Below, one piece after another: positions 44,950-56,353 of a stretch of 64,000 nt of DNA. The stretch is taken from assembly GCF_003576645.1 (NCBI RefSeq), contig NC_044925.1, positions 15,338,205 to 15,402,204 of the forward strand, in the 5' to 3' direction. The DNA comes from Ipomoea triloba (Eukaryota > Streptophyta > Magnoliopsida > Solanales > Convolvulaceae). A model generated the notes under the pieces. That model did not search any database, had not been told where the DNA came from, and saw only the letters and a list, made by a program, of their open reading frames with translations. Numbering within the stretch: position 1 is the first letter of the stretch; each line of letters starts with the position of its first letter. The position numbers and the translations under genes were made by a program.

Positions 44950-45183
44950 TTTTTTTATTTTTTAATGTTTCCTAGATTTTTTCTCTTCCAACTATGCAAA
45001 AATTTCTCCAAAAATCTCTACTAAGCATACTCTAAGGCTATTCTTATCCTTGCAATACTCTTTCATTTTAAAAAGTGAGAACTATTTTCACATCATTAAA
45101 TTTGTAATTCATTTACTATTTACACTACAACCTTGCAAATCCAATCACCTTTCAAAACTCTCTATCTCTCTCTCTATATATAC

Positions 45184-45256
<73 letters not shown>

Positions 45257-45394
45257 GTGGTGTGTTTTTGGTTGTGTACCTAATAATGCATATTTGTGTG
45301 GTGTATTTCTTAATATTGAGTGGTGCATTTCTTAACATTGAGTGGTGTAAACCGCACGGCCGCACGGGATGGCGCGGCCACATGTGGCTTAAAA
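44950..45394. other. AT-rich intergenic DNA with (TA)n
   Basis: (TA)n with CA variants at about 45175-45253. A 22 bp tandem pair of GTGGTG(T/C)ATTTCTTAA(T/C)ATT lies at about 45298-45345. No gene. Confidence 0.6.
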
Positions 45395-45621
45395 TCACAA
45401 ACTGCATTGCATACATATCATCAAACCTAGCTTTTCATAATCACAAACTTCGTGTAAAGTAAACTTAAAATTTGTTAAAGCTTATCCACCCGCTGCGTTT
45501 ACCTTTGATCAAGTTCAACCTCTACAAGGGTTCGTTCTTGTAAAAAATTTTAAAAATTTCGTGTGAGTCTATTCAACACCCCGCCCCCTTTCTAGACTCA
45601 CACTATATCAACCGGGACCAA
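45395..45621 (+). mobile_element. SIRE-family LTR 3' end fragment, truncated at an N
   Basis: GTGAGTCTATTCAACACC, CTTTCTAGACTCAC and ACCGGGACCAA match the last 70 bp of the copy A LTRs, with a loosely similar layout upstream (ACTGCAT...ATATCA...). It stops at the N (45622) where the final CA and PBS should follow; (AT)n comes next. The rest of this third SIRE copy is missing or lost in the gap. Confidence 0.8.
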
Positions 45622-45622
45622 N

Positions 45623-45646
45623 ATATATATATATATATATATATAT
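45623..45646. repeat. (AT)n after an assembly gap
   Basis: AT tract directly after the N at 45622. Confidence 0.9.
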
Positions 45647-46660
45647 AACTAAAACATAAATATTAATCCAATAAAGAAAACATAAAAGGTACACTATGGG
45701 GCAGCTTTTGCTGCCAAATGGTAGCAAAAGTTGCCATTAGGCCCTCCCCATTAGTGAAATTTGCGCAATTTTTAAGGTAAAATATGCCACCATGGATGAA
45801 ATAGAATAAAGAGAGAGAGGATGCTAAGTTTCTCTATTAATTTGGAAATTTTGCAGGAATTGTGGGACCCATTATTGATGAAGAATGTTGCGCTTCACAT
45901 GCGTGAGGCGCAACTCTTGCGCCCAGGAGGGCGCGCAAATATCTATTTTTTGAAAGATTTTACTTTTGTTTATTTCTTTTTTCATTTTTTTCTTCACTCT
46001 TATTTTTTCATTCCTAATCACACCTATCAAATCACTATTTGAGGAAGGCCTTAACAAGAGCGAGCATGTACATAATTTTTTTTTAAATACCACATCATCT
46101 AGTAAGTGGAGCATTGATTGGGATGAAAACAACCTAAGAGAGAAGATTGAGTATGTTGAAGTGATAGTGAATTTTTTTATGAAACCTAAAGGAGAAAAAA
46201 GGAGCTTTCTTGGTAACATGAATATTATTTTATTTTATTATTATTTTAATTTTTTATTTTCCGTGTTTTTTTTCTTCCTCTCTCTAAAATTAACCATGAT
46301 AGATGATCTAACAAAATAGATTTCAATTTCAGAAGATTTCATCACTCTAAAATATTGATTGGTATGGTAAGGTATGGCCATAACTCGCATAGTCAAATTA
46401 GGAAAATAATATTTTTACTTTTATTTTCTACTCTTAACTTCTATTCTCACTTTCAAATTCTTGAAGTAAACATTTTTTGAGGGGACCAGCCTATTGAGGA
46501 AGTATATATAGTAAAACACTAGAACTCGTCAAATAATTACATGACTTCAGATTTGTATTGTTCAAATGCGATCAACATTAATACCAAATTAAATAATGCA
46601 ATAACAAAATTTTAGTGATAAGTTATCTATTTTGATTTTTCAAAAAAGTATCTGTTCATA
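45647..46660. other. AT-rich intergenic DNA
   Basis: Several short ORFs on both strands (45821-46042, 45872-46219 minus, 45966-46319) overlap one another and lack protein-like composition. A GC-rich palindromic spot GCGCAACTCTTGCGC lies near 45908. Nothing else supported. Confidence 0.5.
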
Positions 46661-46672
46661 ACTCAACTAGTT

Positions 46673-46799
46673 GGGAAGACCTTGTAATCTAATGGCACCC
46701 GGTTGCACTCCCATATGGAAGGGGTGAGTTCGAGCCTCAGTGGAGGGTAATAGCATTGTAATAGAGTCTGTAGTACTCAAAAAAAAAAAAAAAAAAAAA
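46673..46799 (+). mobile_element. tRNA-derived SINE with poly(A) tail
   Basis: About 127 bp including tail. It is flanked by the target duplication ACTCAACTAGTT at 46661-46672 and 46800-46811. The head starts GGGAAGACC; box B is GAGTTCGAGCCTC at about 46728, preceded by CCCATATGGAAGGG as in the other SINE copies. It ends in an A run from about 46779. The only copy here with both ends intact. Confidence 0.88.
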
Positions 46800-46811
46800 A
46801 CTCAACTAGTT

Positions 46812-47600
46812 TATCTAGTTGTATTCAAATTTAATTTGATAATTCCTATAAAACACATGCTAGTTGTTTTAAGTATAAGTAGATTTTTTTTTTTCAAAAT
46901 GTGATTTTTGCAATGCTTATTTCTGAAAGTAGAAAAATTATGCTAGTTTGATAATATCAAGTATCAACTCAACTCAATAGACAATATTAAAGAAAAAAGT
47001 ATCATGTATCAAAAAAAAATTTGTCAATTATTTATTTTTAGTCCAAAAAGATACTTAAATATGAAAAGTAGTCACACTTCTTCGATTTTTTTGTGAGAAA
47101 CATTCATGATATCACCTAAAAGGATGTGCTGAAGTACAACATAATACAAGAAAATCAAATACTTATAAATGTATCACGAGCATGTTATCTCTCTAAATCA
47201 ACAAGGCGCGCAATTAGAAACCCTATTTTATTGTTATAGATATGTCCCCCTTGAAAGTTCATTGACACCCCCATTACTTGCTTACAATTATCCAAAACGT
47301 ACATTTAGCAAAGGGTCTCAAAACATGTTAATTACTCAATGTAATTAAATCTTTTAATTAACAGCTCATAATCACACTCCAACAAAACATATCGATACTC
47401 CTTATCCCTTCAAGACAGCTTAAACCTCCGCTTATTCCACATTACACATCCTAATATTATAAGTAAAACCTATAAGTCAAGATCAAATGGAATTGCTATT
47501 AAGTCCCCCACGCACTCTCGTTCCTTCATATAATTGATCAAATTTTTTTGTTGATCAACTTGTAGATGGTTGACTAATTTAATTATGTAATAGTCTATTA
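46812..47600. other. AT-rich intergenic DNA
   Basis: No supported feature. Confidence 0.5.
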
Positions 47601-47854
47601 CTCCCTCCCATTTTATGTGTCTGGTTCAGTTAACGAAGCTTGACTGAAATTAGTTTTAATCCAATTTTTCATAATATTAAGTTTAGTATTAATATACAAA
47701 ATTTATATATTTAGAAACTACACTAAAAGTACTATTAAACCCAAAAAAATTAAATTTAAAAATAAAAAAAAATGTTTTAAAAAATAAACAAAGAGCAAAG
47801 AGTTGGTTTGACTAATAAATAGTAGACTTGACAGGTAAAATGAGACAGAAGAAA
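47601..47854. mobile_element. Stowaway-like (Tc1/mariner) MITE
   Basis: Starts CTCCCTCCCATTTTATGTGT and ends GACAGGTAAAATGAGACAGA followed by AGAAA, an imperfect inverted terminal repeat, flanked by TA on each side (47599-47600 and 47855-47856). 254 bp, AT-rich, no ORF. Confidence 0.75.
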
Positions 47855-47856
47855 TA

Positions 47857-49050
47857 AAAAAATTCTATACAAAACTTTTACGCCATCTCACAAATCTTGA
47901 ATATAGATCATTTTTCTTGGACCCACAACATGAAAATATCCCGTCCATGTTTGTCACATCAGGAAGTATGATTGATGGAGTCGAATTTGACCGTCCCCAT
48001 AGTATAACTCTAATATACAATATAAGCTAAGTCTGTATTATTTGGTAGAAATAGAAATAGAAATATGTGTAGGGGCAGAATTGGCATGTTAGGGAATGTT
48101 GGACAATTGGGTTTGGCAATTGCCACTGGAATTTGATATACCTTTCTTTTGTAGATCGCAGAAGTTTTCCAGCTAAGATTTCCCTACCCTTTTTGTTCCT
48201 TATTGAACTTTAATTAAACCAGAAGTATTCCTCCACGGCTCTACCTTACATTAATCCAAATTGGGGTTTTGGAATGGAATTTGTGGTGGGGTTGTATCAT
48301 GCATCAAATCAATGATTCATCATCTATGTCCATGAGAGAGGGTAAGATGGTCATTCCAGTAATGACACATTAATCGCTATTATTATTATTATATGTTTTT
48401 TCTTTTCATCTCTCATAAAGTATGTCACTACAAATGTGTCTTTTTCCTTCACCAGTATGACTCTTTAAGAATCAGAATTTCTGGATAACATAATGAGGTT
48501 TGTTTGATTGAGAGCTACACAAAATTCTACTTCAATTTGGGATTCACTGTCACAACCCTCCAAATATCTGTGTTTCTCATTTATATTCTCTCTTTTATTG
48601 TAAAAAAACCTTCCAATTTTTTCCCAGTTTAATTTGTTCACATTTACATTGACACCAAGAAGCCCAATTTCTGATCTTGATTTCATTTTCTTGGATGAAG
48701 AAAACCCATCAAGTTTTTGTTTTTGTTTTTGTTCTCTCCTGCTAGATTGTGGATCCCGGTCATTTAATGTTTTTCTCTACAACTTTGATGGCTTTAAGGA
48801 TTTCTCTCTGTCTCTGATGTGTGTCAGCACAGGTGGAATTTGTCACCTACTGCAACTAATTTGAGTTCTTTTTTGTTTTCTTGAAACACCCATTATATGA
48901 AAATTGGGGTTTCTTATTTGCTTTATGAAGGAGTGGAAATCAAAAATTGAATCTTTTTGCCTTATTCTTGAAGCCCTCATCTCATCTGCAATGGAGTAAT
49001 ATGGTGGGTGTGTTTGATATGAGCTCTTATTGATGAAGGAAAGTGGTTTG
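47857..49050 (+). other. Promoter and 5' untranslated region of the 49051 gene (inferred)
   Basis: No ORF of note. The last 600 bp are T/C-rich with CTCTC and TTTTTGTTTTTG runs typical of plant leaders, and the sequence is non-repetitive compared with the rest of the window. No TATA box or start can be fixed. Confidence 0.4.
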
Positions 49051-49370
49051 ATGAGGGTGTTGTTCTGCAAGATTCACTGTCCATTCATTTGTTTCTGCAA
49101 GCCCTCTGCTGCCCATCTTTACACTCAAGCCCCACTGAAACTGGAAAATACCCCCCATGTCCCTTCTTCAACTGTTGCTGGTGATCCCTCTGGAGAGATT
49201 GGTGAGGCTAAAGAAGAGAGTCTACAGGGGAGTAAGCAACAAGCTGCCATTAATGGTGGGCGTAGAAGCTGCATTAGAAAGGCCCCTAAGGAGATTGAGA
49301 AGAAGAAGAGTGTACAATGGGTGGATAACTTGGGGAAAGAATTGGTTGAGATCAAGGAGTTTGAAACCAG
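49051..49370 (+). CDS. First coding exon of a small conserved plant protein of unknown function
   Basis: The one credible host gene in the window. I start at ATG 49051 because the protein then opens MRVLFCKIHCPFICFCKPS, a Cys-rich N terminus I recognise from a family of small uncharacterised plant proteins; an in-frame ATG lies at 49033. The exon continues with LKLENTPHVPSS, an acidic/Gln-rich middle, a basic CIRKAPKEIEKKK patch and the conserved VQWVDNLGKELVEIKEFE segment. It ends at AG|GTATATT (49370/49371), leaving a split codon. No domain of known function. The remaining exon or exons are not visible: the intron runs into Gypsy remnants by about 49650 and the window ends inside nested elements. 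Reading through the donor gives a stop at 49477-49479. Confidence 0.75.
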
Positions 49371-49640
49371 GTATATTATATATTCTTTGTTTTTTTTTTT
49401 TCTGTGTTTTACTCTTAAAGCTTTCTGTATAGTTTTGCACAGAAAATGTTCATTGTTTCTTACTGGGAGTAAAACTTGAATCACATTGCTATTTGCCTTA
49501 CTAAGATCTTCAATTAATGACATAGGATGCACTAAGATGTTCATAGGTGATCATGCTTAACCACAGAGTTTTTGATTATCTGGTTGTCATATCCTACTTA
49601 AAACCAATTGGTTATAAGTAGGTGAACATTAACCATTTAA
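49371..49640 (+). other. Intron start of the 49051 gene
   Basis: T-rich intronic DNA after the GT donor. From about 49560 the text (CTTAAAACCAATTGG and GGTTATAAGTAGGTGAACAT) looks like a dispersed plant repeat, so the element border is somewhere in 49500-49650. Confidence 0.5.
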
Positions 49641-49859
49641 CTACATCCCTCCATGGTAAGCTACAACACCACGTCTCGAATCGAGCTGGGCTGAACTCGC
49701 CCAACAAAAGGCATTTAGAGAAGAGGGTGGTCTGCTATGAATGGACACCTGTTTTTTCACCCATACTAAATCCACCCTTAGCTTCACAGGTTATGACTTC
49801 AAGCTGGATAACACGAAGCGCATCATGCACATATGTCTTTAGCAGCAAACGCGAAACGC

Positions 49860-50030
49860 ATCACTCATCTGGTTTAACTTGGTCGGCATATGTCTTCTAT
49901 CGGTCATGGGCGGCTTTCATTCTTTCTTGAGACAACTCAACTTTTCCGGTGACACTTGCAGACGCTACGATCATAGGGTTACCCGATCTACAAAATCTTC
50001 CCAACTGAACGGGCTACTACACTTCTTTGC
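49860..50030 (-). pseudogene. Gypsy integrase C-terminal remnant
   Basis: Minus strand shows ERMKAAHDR, a stop, then KTYADQ (49885-49925), the hallmark linker of Ty3/gypsy integrases before the GPY/F module, with more degenerate flanking sequence. Stops and frame changes throughout. Confidence 0.65.
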
Positions 50031-50359
50031 TTTGACCTTCTGACAGCTTAGGCGAACTCCATTTCTCTTGAAAGATGCAACTCAGAACCATTCCATAAGG
50101 TAAATTCGTTTTGGGGACAGAAAGTTAAAACTAGTATGGTAGTATATAAAGGAAAACATTTATAGAACGTATGCTCATTTTGAAAATTTTACCCAATAAG
50201 GAAAAAGAGAGTGAAAGGGTTAAGGTTCAAGATTCAAGGACACGTCAGTTAAGAATATAATCAAGAGTTATCAAAGTTACAACTTAGGAAGGAAGGTTGT
50301 CACCTTGCACATAATCATTTCAAGAGGCGAACAAGAACCACGTTCGAGAGGATGGGGAT

Positions 50360-51100
50360 GACTTTTCAATAAAGGTGACGTCAAGTTCTCTAAAGAAAAG
50401 AGTAGGACTCGGCTTCGGAAGAAAATAAGAACGAGGTTCAAAGAGGCCAAAAGAATTTCTCAGTCACGGGAATATCAAGTTCTTTAAGGAAAAGGAATGG
50501 AAAGAACTTGGCTTGAGAAAAGATAGGGGCGAGGTTGAAAGCATGAAAATTGTTTTGCAACAATAGGGCATTCATATTTCCAAAGAAGAGAAAGGCATTA
50601 CGTTCCAAGAGGAGTTTAGGAACGAAGTCTGAAAATACAGAAATGAGTTTTCAACGATAGGGTATGCAATTCTCCAAAGGAAAGAAAGAAATTCAATCTT
50701 GAAAGGAGATAAGAATGAGATTTAAAATAAACTGAAGGGATGTCTCAACGAAAGGATATACAATTTCCAAGGGAATGAGAGAAATTCGGTTTCAAGGGAC
50801 GATAGCAATGAGATCTAGAAAGATAGAAAGGATTCTTTAACGATATGGTATGTACTTCCTCAAAGGAAAAGAGAAGTTCAGTTTCAAGCGAAGATGAGAA
50901 AGAGATTTAGAATAGGTAGAAGGGGTGTTTCAACAAGAAGGCATTTAGAGTTTCAAGAAACATAAAAGAATTTGGTTTCCAAAAGGAGTTGGGAATAACG
51001 TTTAGAACAGATAGAAGGGATTTCTCAACAAAAGGATGATTGGAATTACAAGGGTCAAAGAAGGATTCGGTTTTAAGAAGAATAGGAAGTCTCTCAACTC
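50360..51100. repeat. 94 bp tandem repeat, eight diverged units
   Basis: Matching points of a TTCTCAACGA(A/T)AGG module fall at 50367, 50461, 50558, 50652, 50746, 50838, 50931 and 51026, spacings 92-97 bp. Each unit continues with a CAAAGGAAAAGAGA-type word, TTCGGTTTCAAG and GA(T/A)AAGAATGAGATTTAGAA. A truncated unit ends near 51100. Units differ by roughly a third of positions, so the array is old. The length is not a multiple of three and there is no open frame. Confidence 0.85.
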
Positions 51101-52852
51101 TAAACGATTTCCATAGCTTGACGATTTGATCACGACACTCTGACCGGTCGACGTGTTTTAACCTTGCTCCTTACGAAACGCGAATCTAGAATTCGGATAA
51201 CTCTACTTTATAAGCTACAACTCGCACATCCTTATCACTCCAAGAGAGGCCGAAGGCGATGAATCGCTGATGACTGATTGGTGCAGAACGAGAGATTCTC
51301 GGGGAAGCTTCACGAGAAGGGTAAGATTAATTAGGAACGTATCGCTTGATCTTGAAAGGAGATTTGCCTACGATTATTGGTGATCTTTAGAAACCGAGTT
51401 TAATTTCTTGTACTTTGAAACATCGAGGTCCTAAGCCATCGTAACGCGTGCACCTTCTTTAGCATTTAGAATTCTTGCTCTTTTGATCGTTCAGGATCTT
51501 TCGAGGAGTCCTTCATTTACTCGATTGGCAATCTTCGTTGTAAGATGGTTCGGTCAAGTCTTGGTGTTCTTCTTGCGATTCTTGCAGGTCAATAGCGCAA
51601 ACCCTTATCAACTTGTCATTTCATTCTTCATTGGTTCTTCCGGTTGGTCATCCGGGGTAGTGGAGTGTAGCTCTCAACTTTAATCTTTGCGTTTAGCGCG
51701 ATCAAGGGCGCTTTTGCTTACTTGCTCAGTAGATTAAGTCTTCTGCGGAACTTCATTAGCACTACGGTCCAACTCCACTTAGGAAAATTTGGGGATTGAG
51801 CTAGCCTTTAGATTCACTTCGGTTGGTCTTGATCTTTGGATGTTTCGGTCTTCTACTAGCTTGCTTAGCTACTCCTTATTTATTTCTTGCTACAGAGGTT
51901 CCTTCCTTAAGTCTATGCATAAGGTGCCATCTTCACGATGTGCCGACTAGGTCACACGAGATCCTTACTTCATGGTTCTCTTCTTAGTCTCTTCGCACTT
52001 CATGGGGTCAAACAACTTGCTCATAGCGTTTCTTCGGGGATGTCCGGGGGTCTTAAGGATCCAAGCTTTCCTTCCTACTTGACTTAGTCTTCTTTGCTCT
52101 GAAGGTTGCAACTTCTAACTTGTTCCTTTGTAGCTGCATCAGAGGTAGGTAGAACTACTTTAGGGTCTGCAAATCACGACCTCAAGTTCTACTTCTTCGG
52201 GCTTCGTGGCTAACAAGCTTAGCTTGCACGAGGTTCTTCATCAACGATCCAAGAGCTTCAACTTGGCGTGCTTTAACTCTTCTTGGCGCGTAAACGTTCG
52301 CTCTTGTCGTTCCCTCAAAGCCGAGGGTCTTCGAGTCTTTAGTCTTCGAGCTCCTATCGCTTTCTTCGTCTTGCAACGAACTTCAGCTGCACGAGGTTTA
52401 TTCTTCAAGTCTTGAGGTGAACGAAGATCTTGCAGACGATGTTACACGCGCGAAGACGCCATTCCCGAAGAACGTAGATTGCTGTGGATGACTCCGAGCC
52501 GCGAGTAGGTCAGTCTTCTTCAACGAGTTGCCCAAACTTCTGATTGCTTACACGCATACGGGCTATCCATCGTTTCGCATCAACTAACTACTCATTCCTA
52601 ATCTAAGGCAGACTCCTGGGCAATTCTAAAACGAAGCAACTTAACTAAAAACGATTAAGACTTACCCGGAAGACGCGCCCGCAAGCTGCAAACAACAAGG
52701 TTAACAAAACACATATAACTTAAACAAACAAGGCGTGTCCTCACTGCGCGTCCTAGAATTCACACATCCTAGGATTCTCAAAACATCTTAATTTCTACTG
52801 ATCAAGTCCTAGAGTCTCAGATTTCAACCCTAGGATCTCTACTTAGACCTCA
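51101..52852 (-). other. Internal region of the decayed Gypsy element, unassigned
   Basis: No ORF above 70 codons and no recognisable gag or pol motif on either strand. Composition is richer in GC and CTTCG words than the flanks, as expected of old coding or leader sequence. Confidence 0.4.
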
Positions 52853-52870
52853 ACACAGGCTCTGATACCA
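52853..52870 (-). other. Primer binding site of the decayed Gypsy element
   Basis: Minus strand TGGTATCAGAGCCTGTG lies two bases after the end of the LTR at 52873; tRNA-Met type. Confidence 0.85.
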
Positions 52871-53684
52871 ACTGTGACACCCCAACTTTTCACAAGCTGA
52901 GATAGCTAAAACTTAACACAAAAGCTGCCCATCTCAACCATAAAACATAACATAGCGGAAGCGAATTAAAACCTAAGGGGTATCATGCCACATCTAGGTA
53001 AGAAAACACGGCCTAGATGCACAGGCTAATCATAAGCTGAACCAACTGTATAAACATAATCCTCAAGCATATCCCAAAACATCCAAGAATCTAAACAAGA
53101 GTATAGAATCTCATATTGGCGCACAGGCCCAAAACATAAGTCTAAAACATAATAAACTAGTCTAAGCCGCCTCATACGGATATATCTCTATCGCGCTCAC
53201 GCTTAGACTTATTGCATACCTGGAAAACATACAAGAAACCATTAGCAAAAGACTGCTAAGCAACCACCATTCACACCCGCAAGGAAGTATAGATATATAT
53301 AAGTTTGTAAATAGGTTTACACACCCATATAGAATATACACACCAACAAACTGTTCTTTAATTAAAAATCGGATACTCAACAATGATAAACTGAAAGAAT
53401 CGTAAACCAAGACTCCTCCAAATGAAACCAATATTCAATAACGAATGTATAAGACAACAAGTCCATAGCCAAGATACCAATCGAATCATAATTCCAATAG
53501 AATGATCACAAAGGAACCAACCAAACCGTAACATAACGAGGAACAACAAGATATCAACTGAGATACAACTTAACTGAATAATCACAAGGAACTCACGAAT
53601 ACATAATACCAAGAAAGAACTCCCAAGTCCAACCTCCAAACCACCATACCAACCCTCATGCCAAACACCAACCCAAAAGTTAGT

Positions 53685-53950
53685 TCACAGGGGTAGAAAC
53701 CCAATCACAGAGGCCATAAATGCCCAATCACAAGGGTATAATCACAGGGACCCAAGTCCAATCACAGGGGTAGAAACCCAATCACAGGGGCCATAAATGC
53801 CCAAACACAGGGGTATAAACCCAATCACAGGGACCAAAGTCCAATCACAGGGGTATAAACCCAATCACAGGGACAGAAGTCCAATCACAGGGTAACAACC
53901 CAATCACAGGGACCAACGTCCAATCACAGAGGCGTACAAGCCCAAACATA
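53685..53950. repeat. Minisatellite CCAATCACAGGG, about 21 bp period
   Basis: About twelve units of CCAATCACAGGG followed by alternating GTATAAAC, GACCAAAGT or GCCATAAATG spacers, giving a mixed 20-22 bp period with a higher-order pattern of alternating spacers. Confidence 0.9.
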
Positions 53951-54333
53951 GCAATAATAGTACAGTTAGTTCACCCATCAACCACCAAAGGATACTCATT
54001 GATCAACCACTCCATACTCATACTCAAACTCAGCCCAAGAACCATCACTCAGAGTGTTCATCTCAGATATGAACACAAACCAACTCCCAGATAGTACAAT
54101 CAAGGATTCAACCAACCCAATAATAGGCTCATATAATGGACTAAGAGGTATGAATAAATACTCCAGAAACATGGTAAAATATCCCATAGAATACTCCAAC
54201 AAAATCCAGAACAAAAGAGGAAACAAACAGACAACTGATCACAGAACACTCACTGGAAACAGAATTCCAGGAGAACTAGCGGAACTCCCAAACGGAGCAC
54301 TGCCCTCCGCCACACACCTCCGCAAGAAGGACA

Positions 54334-54417
54334 CGGATCCCCTCAACGGATCACTCCCCTCCGCCAACCACTACCCGGATCCCCTCAACGGATCACTCCC
54401 CTCCGCCAACCACTACC
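54334..54417. repeat. 42 bp tandem duplication
   Basis: CGGATCCCCTCAACGGATCA at 54334 and 54376, each followed by CTCCCCTCCGCCAACCACTA. Confidence 0.9.
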
Positions 54418-55304
54418 GCTTTGCTCTTGCGGAAGACTCTAGCGGGTTACATTATGCCGCTAGGGTGCACCGCAAGAACAAAACCCATACACCATTCCCA
54501 GACTCTGCTCAGAATGCGAATGTTTATTCCAGAATACGAAAATGAGATCAGATTACACAAATTGCATCTACCAGAGGCCAAATGAACATGGAATCCAAAC
54601 CAACAAATGCTCATAAACATCAATATGCAAAGGATCAAGAACACAAGTTCATAAATCCATCAACCACGATTTCATAGACAACAACATGGCTCATATTCAA
54701 GAAATTTCAGGATTCCAACACACCAAATCATATCATATAGATTGAGAGTGTAAAAATAGATTTTGATGGACATAGTGGTTACCTCTTGAAGCACTCTTCA
54801 CCCAAGAACTCTTACACCTTTCCACTAAGCTTCACCTTCACCTTGATCATCTTTTTCCCAAAAGATCCCCAAAAGAAAAACATAAGAACTTGCATAAAGA
54901 TTATGAAAACTACATGATGCAATGAACATTCCTAGATATATACACTTACCCAAGCTCCAACAACCCTAAAAGAGCAATCTTGACTTGAATACTTGAAGAT
55001 GAAATGAAGGTCAATCTTTGAAGGGGAAAGGGATGAAAATGGCGTGAGTGTAGTGGTAGGGAAGAGAGAGAGTGAAAACCTCTAGAAGTGTTAAGTCTTG
55101 AATATATATCATAATACATATATACATATATGTATATATTAGGGTGGAAGATCTCAATAAGGAATGGGCTCCATTATATATATATGTATAGCAATATTAT
55201 GTACAAGATTAATTTATTGGGCCAAGGAATTCATCTCTTAAATAAATAAATACTTAGAATAAGAGAAAGCCCATAATATTAAGGATTAAATGTCTTAGAG
55301 ACAA

Positions 55305-55346
<42 letters not shown>

Positions 55347-55590
55347 TGGGCCATTGTAAGAATACTCTTACACATAAGAATTGTAAGGATCCAAATTAGA
55401 ATAAATCCCTTACAAGAATAAATTCAAGAATTGGGCTCTTGATTAAAATAACGAATTTGGGTTCCAAGAAATATATATATACATGTATCTATATACGAAA
55501 TTGGAAGAACTAGCCCAATTAAAATAATTAAATTGCCCAAAAGAATTAATTATCGGTCGTATGGCTTGAACGAATTTACGGGGTGTTACA

Positions 55591-56346
55591 AGCTCTCATC
55601 AACATGTTCTCTTAACACGACCAACTGACCCTTCTACTAGTGGAGGTTTAAGTTCCGTCTTTGTCCAAGGACAAACCGAAAATCTTGAGCCAGTGATTAA
55701 TGCCATAAATGGAACAGAACCACAATCAACGAGTCGATCTAATTGTCCGACTGAAACACGTATTGTGGAGCCTACGAGAGGAAATTCCCAAAACGGTAAC
55801 CCGAGAAGTCATCAGAACCCTCGGTAAAGACTGCGCGTACCGAACCATTATGGTTGTGTCGCAAATGGTCAACCACTTGGGAATAACCAATCTAAAGGAA
55901 AATTCCAAGGCAATAAGAGGCAACACTATTCACAGAGGCAACGCAAAGGTAGACCTCAGGAAAGACCGAGCTCTTACCCGAATAGTGTCAAGAATTTCAA
56001 AAAGTTTCCTAGCAAGCATAATAGCGGAGATGGTAGACTATATCTCAGTGATGAGAACTGGTTCATGGACTACGAACCAATGACAAGAGCAAAATTTCTG
56101 CTCTATCATAGACATAAGCAGACCTCATACACAAGGATAAACTCGAATAAACAAACGCTTCCTCTTCAAAAGGTTTATTCACCAAAGTCACCTCAAGCCT
56201 ACTATGCTATCCCTTATGATTATCGCGTGTTTAACGAATATCGTGGACCAAAGATGAACCTTATAAGTTCTAGGTACGCATGGATGCCCAAGCTCACCGC
56301 TAACCGTCAAGGACCCAAGAAGGTATGGGTACCTAAAAACAACTAA
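55591..56346 (+). pseudogene. gag: gag C-terminal tail, SIRE copy B
   Basis: Basic tail of gag, similar to 3231-3987 of copy A, with frame changes (a TAA near 55826 and a shift between the 55709-56083 and 56065-56346 frames). It ends TAA 56344-56346. Confidence 0.85.
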
Positions 56347-56353
56347 TCTTTGA

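Larger units (their letters stand above)
49650..55590 (-). mobile_element. Decayed Ty3/gypsy element, minus strand (3' end missing)
   Basis: The 5' LTR is at the right (52873-55590) with a tRNA-Met-type PBS just left of it. The internal region runs leftwards for about 3.2 kb and holds an integrase C-terminal remnant (49860-50030) but no recognisable gag, protease or RT; tandem repeats occupy 50360-51100. No second LTR is seen at the left, so the 3' end is deleted or replaced. Confidence 0.7.
52873..55590 (-). repeat. 5' LTR of the decayed Gypsy element, 2,718 bp
   Basis: Plus-strand ends TGTGACACCCC and GGGGTGTTACA, so the minus-strand start is TGTAACACCCCG, a common Gypsy chromovirus LTR start. 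Inside are a 20-bp-class minisatellite (53685-53950), a 42 bp duplication (54334-54417) and a (TA)n tract (55307-55341). The right border falls inside SIRE copy B (target AGCTC at 55591-55595). The 163-codon plus-strand ORF 54054-54545 crosses the duplication and is not accepted. Confidence 0.88.

Noticed and set aside
45872..46319. Overlapping 115- and 117-codon ORFs on opposite strands
   Set aside because: They shadow each other in AT-rich DNA, with homopolymer-derived Phe/Lys runs and no motif.
49520..49545. Second exon of the 49051 gene after CATAG|G
   Set aside because: Joining to exon 1 adds two or three codons and then a stop; no conserved family residues.
50360..51100. CRISPR-like array
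   Set aside because: A plant genome, units of about 94 bp with no constant repeat and unique spacer pattern; it is a diverged tandem repeat.
54054..54545. 163-codon plus-strand ORF in the Gypsy LTR
   Set aside because: It spans a 42 bp tandem duplication, runs antisense to the element and has no protein-like motif.
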